From positions 248,001 to 312,000 of the forward strand of contig NZ_JAPIUX010000002.1 of the NCBI RefSeq assembly GCF_026240015.1: a stretch of DNA of 64,000 bases. Reading direction: 5' to 3'. Of the stretch, positions 54,363 through 62,169 are shown in pieces. The stretch is from Acetobacter farinalis (lineage in GTDB: Bacteria > Pseudomonadota > Alphaproteobacteria > Acetobacterales > Acetobacteraceae). Position 1 is the stretch's first letter; every line of letters begins with the position of its first letter. The notes beneath the pieces are model-generated. The model ran no database searches. It worked only from the letters and a program-made list of their open reading frames with translations, and was not told the DNA's origin. The translations under genes and the position numbers were made by a program.

Positions 54363-55550
54363 ATGGCCAGAGCTTCCTCCCCCGCATTCCCTGAACCCCG
54401 CCTCATTTCCACAACGGATGACCTGGCGAGCACCCTCACCCGCCTGCGTGAAGAGCCGTATCTGACTATTGATACGGAATTCATGCGCGAGCGTACCTAC
54501 TGGCCGGAGCTGTGTCTTGTGCAGATTGGCGGTGCGCGGGAAGTGGTGCTGATTGACACCATGGCGGAAGGGCTGGATCTGGCGCCGTTGGGGGCCCTGA
54601 TGGCGGATGAAGCGGTTCTGAAGGTTTTCCACGCCGCCCGGCAGGATCTGGAAATTTTCCTGCACCTGTTTGATGCGCTGCCCACGCCGCTGTTTGACAC
54701 CCAGGTGGCCGCCATGGTTGCCGGGTATGGGGATCAGGTGGGGTATGACAGCCTTGTCGGCTCCATAACCGGCCATGCCATTGATAAGAGCCACCGGTTT
54801 ACGGACTGGTCCGCGCGGCCGCTCTCCGCGGCACAGCTTACTTATGCTGCGGGAGATGTAACGTGGTTGCGTCTTGTGTATGAGCGGCTGCTGAAAAAGC
54901 TGGAGCAGGAAAAGCGGCTGGACTGGGTTTCTGCCGAAATGGCGGTGCTGACAGACCCGGCCACGTTCCGGGCAGACCCGGAAAAGCAGTGGGAGCGTTT
55001 GCGCGCCCGCACCAATAACCGGCGGATGCTGGGCGTTCTGCGGGCTGTGGCGGCTCTGCGTGAGCGGGAAGCGCAGCGTGTGAACGTACCGCGCCAGCGT
55101 TTGCTGAAAGATGAAAGCCTGCTGGAAATAGCCGCGACAGTGCCCGTAACGGTCGAGGCGCTGGCGCGGGTGCGTGGGGTATCGCGCGGGCTGGCGGAAG
55201 GCCGCACGGGAGCGGGCCTGCTGGAGGCTGTGAAGCAGGCGCAGGCTCTGCCGGAAGCCGAACTGCCACGCCTGCCCAAAAATCGCGGCAAGGATGCGCC
55301 CCGGGCTTCAGCCGCGCTCATGGCTCTGCTGAAAGTGCTGCTGACAAGCTGCTGCGAAGAGCATGATGTTGCTCCCAAGCTTGTGGCGTCCATGGAAGAT
55401 CTGGAAGCTCTGGCGCTTGATCCCTCAGCACCCAACCCGGCTCTTGTGGGCTGGCGGAAGGCAGTGTTTGGAGATGCGGCTTTGTCCTTGTGTCAGGGCA
55501 AGATCGCGCTGGGTGTCAAAGGCGGGAAAGTCGAACTTCTTCCCTGCTGA
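54363..55550 (+). CDS. rnd: Ribonuclease D
   Basis: 3'-5' exoribonuclease of the DEDD family that trims tRNA and other small RNA 3' ends. Active-site blocks: LTIDTEFMRERTYWPELCLV (Asp, Glu), VFHAARQDLEIFLHLF (Asp) and LTYAAGDVTWLRLVYERL (Tyr, Asp). An HRDC-like domain follows near residue 210. The open frame starts at 54153, but ATG 54363 has AAGG upstream and matches the family start. It is divergent from queF and convergent with the kinase gene. Confidence 0.93.
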   Translation: MARASSPAFPEPRLISTTDDLASTLTRLREEPYLTIDTEFMRERTYWPELCLVQIGGAREVVLIDTMAEGLDLAPLGALMADEAVLKVFHAARQDLEIFLHLFDALPTPLFDTQVAAMVAGYGDQVGYDSLVGSITGHAIDKSHRFTDWSARPLSAAQLTYAAGDVTWLRLVYERLLKKLEQEKRLDWVSAEMAVLTDPATFRADPEKQWERLRARTNNRRMLGVLRAVAALREREAQRVNVPRQRLLKDESLLEIAATVPVTVEALARVRGVSRGLAEGRTGAGLLEAVKQAQALPEAELPRLPKNRGKDAPRASAALMALLKVLLTSCCEEHDVAPKLVASMEDLEALALDPSAPNPALVGWRKAVFGDAALSLCQGKIALGVKGGKVELLPC

Positions 55551-55598
55551 GGCCTCCTCCCTTCTCGGGAAGGAAGGAGGGTGTGGGAGGAGGGTTTC

Positions 55599-56597
55599 TT
55601 AGAAACCCATTTCCTGCCAGAGATTGGTCAGCGGGCGTGCCCCGACATGCGAAATGATTTCTGAAGCCGCGACAGAGGCCAGGCGGCCACATTCAGGCAG
55701 CGTGCGGCCCGATGTCAGCCCTGCCAGGAAGCCTGCGGCATAGGCATCCCCTGCGCCGGTTGTATCCACCACCTGTGTCGGGACGGGGGCGACCGGAGTG
55801 CATTGCCCGTCATGAATCACCACACTGCCCAGCCCGGAGCGTGTCAGGGCGGCAAAGGTGGTGTCTTCCAGTGTGCGGCGGGCGGCGGTATCGAAATCTT
55901 CCGTTTCATACAGGGCGCAGATTTCATCTTCGTTGGCGAAGAGAATATCCACATGGCCCTTCACGAGATCCAGAAATGCCTCGCGGTGGCGGCCGACACA
56001 GAACGGGTCAGACAGGGAGAGTGCAACCTGGCGGCCATTCTGGTGCGCCAGCGTGGCCGCGCGGCGGAAGGCTTCCTGCGCATGCGGCGGGTCAAACAGA
56101 TAGCCTTCCAGATAGACAATCCGTGAGGCCGCGATCATGTCCGGCAGGACGTCTTCTGTGGTGAACTGGGTGCATGCGCCCAGATAGGTTGCCATGGTTC
56201 GCTGGCCGTCCGGCGTGACCATCACAACGCATTTTGCTGTTGGCAGGTTTTCGGACACACGTCCGTCCAGAGGCGTGGAGGGGAAGGTAATGCCGTTATC
56301 CCGCAGGTCCTGCGCAAAGTTCTGGCCAGCCGCATCCCCCGCGACCTTGCCCAGATACGCCACCCGTGCGCCAAACTGCGCTGCCACCACACAGGTATTG
56401 GCGGCAGAGCCACCGCCCATCACCCGCTCCACTTTCAGGTTGGCGGTCAGGGCTTCCGCGCGGGCGGCGTCAATCAGAGTCATGCTGCCGGGAATCAAAT
56501 TCTGCTCGAGCAGAAAAGCAGGGTCGACTGTGGCGAGAATGTCAGTGATCGCATTGCCAATGCCAAGAATATCGTATTTTGCCTCAGAGCCGGTCAT
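55599..56597 (-). CDS. PfkB-family kinase, adenosine kinase-like
   Basis: Cytoplasmic sugar or nucleoside kinase of 332 residues. The N-terminal YDILGIGNAITDILATVD, glycine-rich MGGGSAANTCVVAAQFG and the PfkB signature DTTGAGDAYAAGFLAGL with catalytic Asp are present. The pattern resembles alphaproteobacterial adenosine/inosine-guanosine-type kinases more than ribokinase, but the substrate is not proven. The frame is open to 56852; ATG 56597 has AGGA upstream and opens the conserved strand. Confidence 0.88.
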   Translation of the reverse strand: MTGSEAKYDILGIGNAITDILATVDPAFLLEQNLIPGSMTLIDAARAEALTANLKVERVMGGGSAANTCVVAAQFGARVAYLGKVAGDAAGQNFAQDLRDNGITFPSTPLDGRVSENLPTAKCVVMVTPDGQRTMATYLGACTQFTTEDVLPDMIAASRIVYLEGYLFDPPHAQEAFRRAATLAHQNGRQVALSLSDPFCVGRHREAFLDLVKGHVDILFANEDEICALYETEDFDTAARRTLEDTTFAALTRSGLGSVVIHDGQCTPVAPVPTQVVDTTGAGDAYAAGFLAGLTSGRTLPECGRLASVAASEIISHVGARPLTNLWQEMGF

Positions 56598-56792
56598 GAC
56601 GGTATGTTTTCCTGAAAAAAAGAGCAGATCGGCTCTTTCGGTATCGCGCTGCCATAAAAAGGGCAACAGCAGGGGATAACGGAAGCTTGCCGCCAGACCT
56701 GTCGCCTGTATAACAAAATAGAATGCCGGCTTGATGGATCGACGCGGGCAGATACGGAATAGTACAACCGCTGTCGCATAACGGCAGCCAGC

Positions 56793-57512
56793 ATGGCGGG
56801 GGGTTTCTTGTTTAAACGACGCAAGCCTGAAGACAACCGACCGGCCGGGCAAAATGCCGGTCAGAGTGCCAGCCAGCCGGACGCACCGCGTCCAGCCGGG
56901 GCGTTTGGTACAATATTTCCTCCATCCTCTTCTCCCGCGGGTTCGCCACCGCCATCCGGCAGCGGTACGGCACCTGCTTCCCGTCCAGACGCAGCAAAGG
57001 AGACCCCCATGGGTCGTGCGCCTCTTCCTCCCGGTTCCCCACTTCCTCCCAATCCCTCTGTGCCGCCTCTGCCGGGTGCCGCAGCGCGTGGCCTCAACCC
57101 GCAGCAGCCTAAAAAGGAAACGGCTGAGCAGCGGACGCTGGTTGTTGGCCGCGGGATCAGCGTTCAGGGCACCGTGCAGGATGCCGAACGTCTGGTTGTG
57201 GAAGGCACAGTGGAATCGAGCATGATTTCCGCCAAGGAACTTGCTGTGATGCCTGGTGGCCTGTTCCGGGGCAGTGTGGAAGTTGAGAACGCGGAAATTG
57301 CCGGGACCGTTGATGGCTCCCTGACAGCCCGTGGCAGCCTGACGCTGCGCGCAACGGGCCGTCTGCTGGGTAAGGCAGCCTGCCGCCGCCTGAAAGTGGA
57401 AGATGGTGGGCAGATCACCGGTCAGCTTGAAATGCTGGGTGATGACGCCAGCGCGCCGAAGCCGCCTGCGGCAGCACCGGCTGCTGATAAGCCTGTAACG
57501 ACTGAAGGCTGA
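56793..57512 (+). CDS. Bactofilin (polymer-forming cytoskeletal protein)
   Basis: Protein of 239 residues with a central bactofilin (DUF583) right-handed beta-helix of about 100 residues: VVGRGISVQGTVQDAERLVV, EGTVESSMISAKELAVMPGG, GTVDGSLTARGSLTL. It is flanked by a long Pro/Ser/Ala-rich N-terminal region (about residues 10-105) and an Ala/Pro tail. Bactofilins form membrane-linked filaments that place cell-wall or polysaccharide enzymes. The disordered N-terminus is longer than in most relatives. Confidence 0.9.
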   Translation: MAGGFLFKRRKPEDNRPAGQNAGQSASQPDAPRPAGAFGTIFPPSSSPAGSPPPSGSGTAPASRPDAAKETPMGRAPLPPGSPLPPNPSVPPLPGAAARGLNPQQPKKETAEQRTLVVGRGISVQGTVQDAERLVVEGTVESSMISAKELAVMPGGLFRGSVEVENAEIAGTVDGSLTARGSLTLRATGRLLGKAACRRLKVEDGGQITGQLEMLGDDASAPKPPAAAPAADKPVTTEG

Positions 57513-57574
57513 AAAACTGACTGTCCCGGTGGTCTGGCAGGGGGCAAGCCCCTGTTTCAGGCCACGGTCAGCAT

Positions 57575-57610
57575 GCGCGCCCTTTGCGAAAGCAAGGAGG
57601 CGCGCTTTTT
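57575..57610 (+). terminator. Intrinsic terminator after bactofilin
   Basis: GCGCGCC-CTTTGC pairs with GCAAGG-A-GGCGCGC, with a 4-base loop and one bulged A, and runs into TTTTT at 57606-57610. It ends just before the converging gcrA gene. Confidence 0.85.
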
Positions 57611-57613
57611 ATA

Positions 57614-58231
57614 TCAGGCGACGTTATCGCGCCGGTCGCGCAGTTTGACATACGCGATCTGTGCATGTTCAGCGCAATAGGGCTTGCCCGGCAGCGGTGT
57701 TGCCCCACAGAAATGGAAGCCCGGAGTGCCGGGGTCTCCAATAGGCCAGCAGCAGGACGGGCCGCGCCGCTTTTTGGGTTCCGGGTCTGAAATGCTGCGC
57801 AGCGGGGCCTTGGGTTTGGCAGGCGCACGCGGGGCCGCGGGGGCTTTTTCCACCTTGGCCGGTTTGGCTTCGGCTTCAGCCTTGGGCTGAGGGGCTGCTG
57901 CTGCCTGAGGGGCAGGGGCGGCGGCCGCAACCGGCGCGGTTACGGCAGCGGGCTTTGCTTCCACAGCAGGCTGTGCGGCTTTTTCTTTTACCGGTGCGGG
58001 GGGGGCAACAGGGGCAGCGGAAGGAGAGGCCTTTTCCGCGCTGTCTGGGGCTGCCGCCTTGGGTTTGTCATTCCGCCGGATGGGGGAGGGGCGCGGGGGC
58101 AGGCTCAGGCGGTGTGCCTTGCCGACCACGGCATTTTTGGTAATGGAGAGCCGACGGCCAATTTCTGCGGTTGAAAGGCCTTCCGCCCAGAGCTCTTTGA
58201 GCCGGGCGATTGTTTCATCGGTCCACTCCAT
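57614..58231 (-). CDS. gcrA: GcrA cell-cycle regulator
   Basis: Alphaproteobacterial sigma-70 cofactor that activates promoters carrying methylated GANTC sites. The N-terminal DNA-binding domain (MEWTDETIARLKELWAEGLS followed by TAEIGRRL) and the C-terminal zinc/sigma-binding part (GPSCCWPIGDPGTPGFHFCG) are diagnostic. They are joined by an Ala/Pro/Lys-rich linker of about 100 residues that makes the protein, at 205 residues, longer than the Caulobacter one. ATG 58231 has AAAGG upstream. A perfect 14-bp palindrome lies in its leader. Confidence 0.95.
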   Translation of the reverse strand: MEWTDETIARLKELWAEGLSTAEIGRRLSITKNAVVGKAHRLSLPPRPSPIRRNDKPKAAAPDSAEKASPSAAPVAPPAPVKEKAAQPAVEAKPAAVTAPVAAAAPAPQAAAAPQPKAEAEAKPAKVEKAPAAPRAPAKPKAPLRSISDPEPKKRRGPSCCWPIGDPGTPGFHFCGATPLPGKPYCAEHAQIAYVKLRDRRDNVA

Positions 58232-58253
58232 GCACAGGCACCTTTTCATAATG

Positions 58254-58267
58254 TCACTGATCAGTGA
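58254..58267. repeat. 14-bp palindrome in the gcrA leader
   Basis: TCACTGA followed by TCAGTGA, a perfect two-fold site 23 bases upstream of the gcrA start codon. A second small inverted repeat, GAAGC/GCTTC, overlaps its far end (58266-58280). Likely an operator or leader hairpin. Confidence 0.45.
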
Positions 58268-58414
58268 AGCCAGATGCTTCAGTGGCGGGCATATTAGGGG
58301 TAGAACAGGGCTATCTCAAGGATAAAGGCCAGAAATTCTTGAAAACAGGCAATTCCTGAAATCAGGCAGGCATCGCACGGCGGGCGAGTGCCTGCCGGTC
58401 TGCCTGCTGGTGTT

Positions 58415-59026
58415 TCAGTGCGTACGGGCTTCCATTATGAGCGGGTAGAGAGACGCCACAAGCAGGGCTGCCATGGTCAGATTGAAGCCGCGCAAAATAC
58501 CGGGGCGTGTCAGCCAGCGGCGCATGATAGCTCCGAAGCCGGTCCACAGGCTGACGCTGGGAATAGTTACCAGCCCGCAGATCAGGCAGGCCAATGCCAG
58601 CCCGAACAGGAAATTGTCATGCGGCAGATAGGCCGACACAATGCCGATAGCGACAATCCAGGCCTTGGGATTGACCCATTGGAATCCCGCTGCCTGTAAA
58701 AAGCTGAAAGGCCTGCCAGCTTCAGCCTGGGCAGAGGCCGGAGCCGCAGTGGCAATTTTCCAGGCCAGCCAGAGCAGATAAGCCGCACTGGCATATTTCA
58801 ACCAAGTATAGAGCAGGGGAAAGCGTGCAAAAATTACCCCCAGCCCAAGCCCGACCAGCCCGATCATGAGCACAAAGCCGAGCGTGACGCCAAGAATATG
58901 CGGAATTGAGCGCCTGAAGCCGTGGTTCAACCCGGATGCGGTTAACATGGTATTATTCGGGCCCGGCGTGATGGACGCCACCAGAGCGAAAGCGGTCAAG
59001 GGGCCGAAGCTGCTCCAGAACGACAT
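58415..59026 (-). CDS. LysE family amino-acid exporter
   Basis: Inner-membrane exporter of the LysE/RhtB group, 203 residues and about six helices. The family opening PLTAFALVASITPGPNNTML is present, as is LQAAGFQWVNPKAWIVAIG. The frame is open to 59152, but ATG 59026 gives the normal start. The substrate is probably an amino acid or its analogue. It stands alone between gcrA and the recombinase gene. Confidence 0.92.
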   Translation of the reverse strand: MSFWSSFGPLTAFALVASITPGPNNTMLTASGLNHGFRRSIPHILGVTLGFVLMIGLVGLGLGVIFARFPLLYTWLKYASAAYLLWLAWKIATAAPASAQAEAGRPFSFLQAAGFQWVNPKAWIVAIGIVSAYLPHDNFLFGLALACLICGLVTIPSVSLWTGFGAIMRRWLTRPGILRGFNLTMAALLVASLYPLIMEARTH

Positions 59027-59174
59027 GATGTGCAAAACTCCGTTTGCGGAAGGCGGATACTGGGCAGTGTGTGCGAAAATGCCGGAACAGGATATGGAAA
59101 TTTCACAAAGTATCCTGCAAACGGTTCTGGAAACATGCCGCACTCGTTTCAAGGCCGCAGACTCTGGCCCGGCT

Positions 59175-59204
59175 GGCAGGAAATGGTCCCAAGCATTTCC
59201 TGCC
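59175..59204. repeat. Perfect 11-bp inverted repeat downstream of the recombinase gene
   Basis: GGCAGGAAATG (59175-59185) and CATTTCCTGCC (59194-59204) with an 8-base loop. It lies 6 bases beyond the recombinase stop codon and lacks a U-run, so it is at best an atypical terminator; it could mark an element edge. Confidence 0.5.
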
Positions 59205-59210
59205 GGGACA

Positions 59211-59822
59211 TTAAAGATGCGGGCTGGTTCTTTTTTTCATGTTGTCAAGGCTGGATTGGCGGGCAAAGCGGGAGACAGTCGTCAGGCTGATCCCGAATGC
59301 ATTGGCGACAGACTTCAGCGGTTCGCCTCCTAGCCGCCGGGTAATGATTTCCTGCTTTTCCACGGCGGTCATTTTGGACGGTCGTCCCATACGCTTGCCT
59401 TGGGCAATGGCTCTGGCACGCCCTTCTGCCGTGCGTATTTTAATCAGATCCCGTTCGACATCTGCCAAACCAGCCAGAACGGCAAGCATAAGCCTTCCTG
59501 TACTGGTATTCGTATCAGCCCAAGGTTCTGAAAGAGAGTAAAAACAGGCACCCTTTTGTGTAATATTCTGGACAATTGAGAATAAATCAAAGGTACTACG
59601 TGCCAGACGATCGATGCGTGTCACGACGACTGTATCGCCTTTTTTGATACAATTTATCATTTTACGAAGTTGTGCACGCTGCGCCTTCGCGCCACTGATT
59701 TTTTCGCAAAATATTTTCTCGCAGCCGGTCTTTTTTAGGGTTTTCATTTGCATATCAAGGGTTTGGCCTGTTGTGCTTACCCGTGCGTAGCCAATTTTAC
59801 GGCGAATTTCATTTTTTTTCAT
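59211..59822 (-). CDS. Serine recombinase (resolvase/invertase family)
   Basis: Site-specific DNA recombinase of 203 residues. The catalytic Ser lies in GYARVSTTGQTLDMQ, the arginines in VVVTRIDRLARSTFDLFSI, and the long oligomerisation helix in LAGLADVERDLIKIRTAEGR. A C-terminal helix-turn-helix reads GGEPLKSVANAFGISLTTVS. Members either resolve transposon cointegrates or invert short segments. No transposase is nearby. The gene is AT-richer than its neighbours, which suggests acquisition. ATG 59822 is preferred over TTG 59831. It diverges from the Hint gene across an inverted-repeat-bounded spacer. Confidence 0.9.
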   Translation of the reverse strand: MKKNEIRRKIGYARVSTTGQTLDMQMKTLKKTGCEKIFCEKISGAKAQRAQLRKMINCIKKGDTVVVTRIDRLARSTFDLFSIVQNITQKGACFYSLSEPWADTNTSTGRLMLAVLAGLADVERDLIKIRTAEGRARAIAQGKRMGRPSKMTAVEKQEIITRRLGGEPLKSVANAFGISLTTVSRFARQSSLDNMKKRTSPHL

Positions 59823-59858
59823 AACTCTCAAACGTCATATAAAGGAGATTCGGTATTA

Positions 59859-60016
59859 TTTTTAATCCTGATTAATGGGAACGCAATTCCCAAGGTGAAC
59901 CTCGTTAAAAATACGTGAACACATATATATTAATTTGCTCCGTTAAAGCAAGCAAAACATGAATTACCTTTGAGAATATTAATTCCTGGAAATTTTCATT
60001 AATCAGGAATTAAAAA
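59859..60016. repeat. Inverted-repeat-bounded 119-bp spacer, possible invertible segment or res site
   Basis: Left repeat 59859-59877 reads TTTTTAATCCTGATTAATG. Right repeat 59997-60016 is its reverse complement with one extra base. The left copy holds TTAATC-CT-GATTAA, two 6-bp half-sites around a 2-bp centre, the layout of serine-recombinase crossover sites. A further partial copy (TTAATTCCTG, 59979-59988) forms a perfect 10-bp inverted repeat with 60004-60013. The right repeat contains AGGA, the ribosome binding site of the Hint gene. Function is inferred. Confidence 0.5.
59927..59955 (-). promoter_or_regulatory. Candidate promoter inside the repeat-bounded spacer, pointing at the recombinase
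   Basis: On the minus strand TTGCTT (59955-59950) and TAATAT (59932-59927) are separated by exactly 17 bases. In the present orientation it would transcribe the recombinase gene. If the spacer inverted, it would point at the Hint gene. Confidence 0.4.
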
Positions 60017-60017
60017 A

Positions 60018-61973
60018 ATGTCGACATACATCTGGACTGGCGCTGCAAACGACGGAAACTGGAGCGACGTCAGAAACTGGCAAATCTCCGGCTCTTCTGC
60101 CCCTCCTTCTTCTCCGCCAGGTCAGAATGATGCTGTACAGATTGGTTCATCGTCCGGTAGTCCGGCGTTTAACTTGAGCCCGTCAAGTATTCCGCAGGTA
60201 CAGTCTATTCAGGTTTATGCTGGTTCTACGCTGACAATTTCTTCTCCCATCCAGGTACAAACAGTTACTGACAGTGGCGGGACCATTAATTTTGCCAGTG
60301 GTGCTTCGGGCAACAATATTACGCTCAATGTCAATTCCGGTACCACGAACATTGCAAGCTCTGGCATCCAGCTGACTCAGGCCGCTGTGCAAAGTGCTGG
60401 CACGCTGGCGGTTAATAATCTTACCAATTATTCAATGAGCAACATCAACGTGTTTGGTGGCACGTTTGAGTTGAACAATACGTCGCTTTCCGGTTTCAGC
60501 GGCAGCAATGTGCAGAATAATGGACAGATTGTTCTGAATAATGGTTCCAACATGACTGTGAGCAACCTGCAGTGTCAGGTTACAGTTAACAGTGGATCTA
60601 CCCTTGCGCTCACCGGGAACTATAACAGCGGTGCCCATGTGGTTTACGGCACAGGGACCGGCAACACCGTTTTGGTTTCCTCCGGTGCGTCGCAGACAAA
60701 CCTCCCGATCTCCAATATTTCAAACGGAGACAAAATTGGCGTCAATGGCGCTACGGTCAGCAGTGCAACCTATTCTGATTCAAGCGGCTCCGGGCCGATT
60801 GTCCTTCACACCACCTCTGGGCAAACATACACATACAGTGATGTGACCTATGGCTCTGATGTTGTCAGAGGGACGAGCTTCAGTGCTGGGATCCAGGGTG
60901 GTGATGCCGTGATCTGCTTCCTTTCCGGCAGCATGATCCGTACACCGGCAGGGGATGTCGCCGTTGAGGATATCGAAATTGGTGATCAGGTTCTTGCGTT
61001 TGACTGGCAGAACAATCAGGACGTTGTCCGCCCTGTTGTCTGGGTTGGCAAGGCTTCTGCCAAAGTACGGGCTAGGCTGCCGGATGATGAAGCCGGATGG
61101 CCTGTTCGTGTCCTTAAAGACGCCATTTCCGATGGCGTGCCCTACAAGGATATGCTGATTACTGCCGAACATTGTCTGTTCTTTGAGGGCAGGTTTGTGC
61201 CGGTGCGTATGCTGGTGAATGGTGTGTCCATCTTCTACGACAAATCCATCACCTCTTATGATTACTACCATGTGGAAACGGCAGAGCACTCCGTGATCAC
61301 AGCCGATGGTATGCTGACGGAAAGCTATCTGGATACAGGGAACCGCTCTTCCTTCCGGCAGGAGGGCAAGGTTGCCACGCTGCGCGCCACCGGCACCCGG
61401 AGCTGGAGCCATGATGCCGCAGCCCCCCTGTGTGTGGAACGCAGCTTTGTGGAGCCGCTGTTCCGCTATCTGGAAACACGGGAAGACCAGGTGGAAGGCT
61501 GCCAGACACCTGCCGTGGATGCCGTGCAGACAACGCAGGACCCGGGCCTGCATCTCGTGATGAGCAATGGCGCGGTGATCCGCCCCATCCGTCATCAGGG
61601 GCAGGACTACAGCTTCATGCTGCCCGCAGGCGTGGACTCTGTCCGGATTGTCTCTCGTGTCAGCCGCCCGAGCGAGGTCATTGGGCCGTTTGTGGATGAC
61701 CGCCGTTCTCTGGGAGTTGCCGTCGGGGCGATCTGCTTCACGGATAGCAACCAGCGTCACCAGATCACCACGCATCTGGATGGCGGGGCTTCCGAGGGCT
61801 GGCATGATGCCGCGGGCGATTCCGGCTATGTCTGGACGAAGGGCAATGCCCTGCTGCCGCTGGCGGCCCAGACAGGTGGTGTCATGGGGATGCTGACCAT
61901 CACGGCTGTGCCTGCCGAGCAGTATAGCGTGGCTCCTGTGCAGACTCCTGCGGCCCTGCGTCACTCCGCCTGA
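60018..61973 (+). CDS. Hint-domain protein with N-terminal beta-helix-like passenger
   Basis: Protein of 651 residues in three parts. Residues 1-295 are rich in Ser, Thr, Asn and Gly with repeats such as GSTLTISSPIQVQTV, resembling surface beta-helix passengers. A Hint (hedgehog/intein) domain follows, with candidate nucleophile Cys300 in VICFLSGSMIRTPAG, His385 in ITAEHCLFFEGRFVPV and the end block HSVITADGMLTESYLDTG. A C-terminal module of about 130 residues closes it. Hint domains can self-cleave or splice. I see no classical Sec signal. The upstream spacer looks recombination-prone. The C-terminal module recurs in the next gene. Confidence 0.8.
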   Translation: MSTYIWTGAANDGNWSDVRNWQISGSSAPPSSPPGQNDAVQIGSSSGSPAFNLSPSSIPQVQSIQVYAGSTLTISSPIQVQTVTDSGGTINFASGASGNNITLNVNSGTTNIASSGIQLTQAAVQSAGTLAVNNLTNYSMSNINVFGGTFELNNTSLSGFSGSNVQNNGQIVLNNGSNMTVSNLQCQVTVNSGSTLALTGNYNSGAHVVYGTGTGNTVLVSSGASQTNLPISNISNGDKIGVNGATVSSATYSDSSGSGPIVLHTTSGQTYTYSDVTYGSDVVRGTSFSAGIQGGDAVICFLSGSMIRTPAGDVAVEDIEIGDQVLAFDWQNNQDVVRPVVWVGKASAKVRARLPDDEAGWPVRVLKDAISDGVPYKDMLITAEHCLFFEGRFVPVRMLVNGVSIFYDKSITSYDYYHVETAEHSVITADGMLTESYLDTGNRSSFRQEGKVATLRATGTRSWSHDAAAPLCVERSFVEPLFRYLETREDQVEGCQTPAVDAVQTTQDPGLHLVMSNGAVIRPIRHQGQDYSFMLPAGVDSVRIVSRVSRPSEVIGPFVDDRRSLGVAVGAICFTDSNQRHQITTHLDGGASEGWHDAAGDSGYVWTKGNALLPLAAQTGGVMGMLTITAVPAEQYSVAPVQTPAALRHSA

Positions 61974-61978
61974 AATGT

Positions 61979-62013
61979 GAAGGTGCCAGTCTGTAAAAAA
62001 GGCTGGCACCTTC
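61979..62013 (+). terminator. Probable terminator after the Hint gene
   Basis: GAAGGTGCCAG (61979-61989) pairs with CTGGCACCTTC (62003-62013), an 11-bp perfect stem, followed by TTTC. The U-tract is short. Confidence 0.65.
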
Positions 62014-62085
62014 TTTCATGTCTGCCTATCAAGGCTCAGTTTGAGTGTTTGGTATGAAAGCCCGGTTTGTCCGGGAGGCAGGGTG

Positions 62086-62169
62086 ATGACAGAAAATGAA
62101 CAGTTTCTGGAAGTCTTTCTCAGAAACGCCTCTGGTAGATACATGATTTTTCAGGGGCGTGTGCGATGA
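62086..62169 (+). CDS. 27-codon leader frame coupled to the orphan module gene
   Basis: ATG at 62086 follows GGGAGGCAGGG, a strong ribosome binding site. The product starts MTENEQFLEVFLRNASGRYM and ends in TGA at 62167-62169, overlapping the next ATG (ATGA). The downstream gene has no good ribosome binding site of its own, so this frame may feed ribosomes into it. It could also be the original N-terminus lost to a frameshift. Confidence 0.35.
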   Translation: MTENEQFLEVFLRNASGRYMIFQGRVR

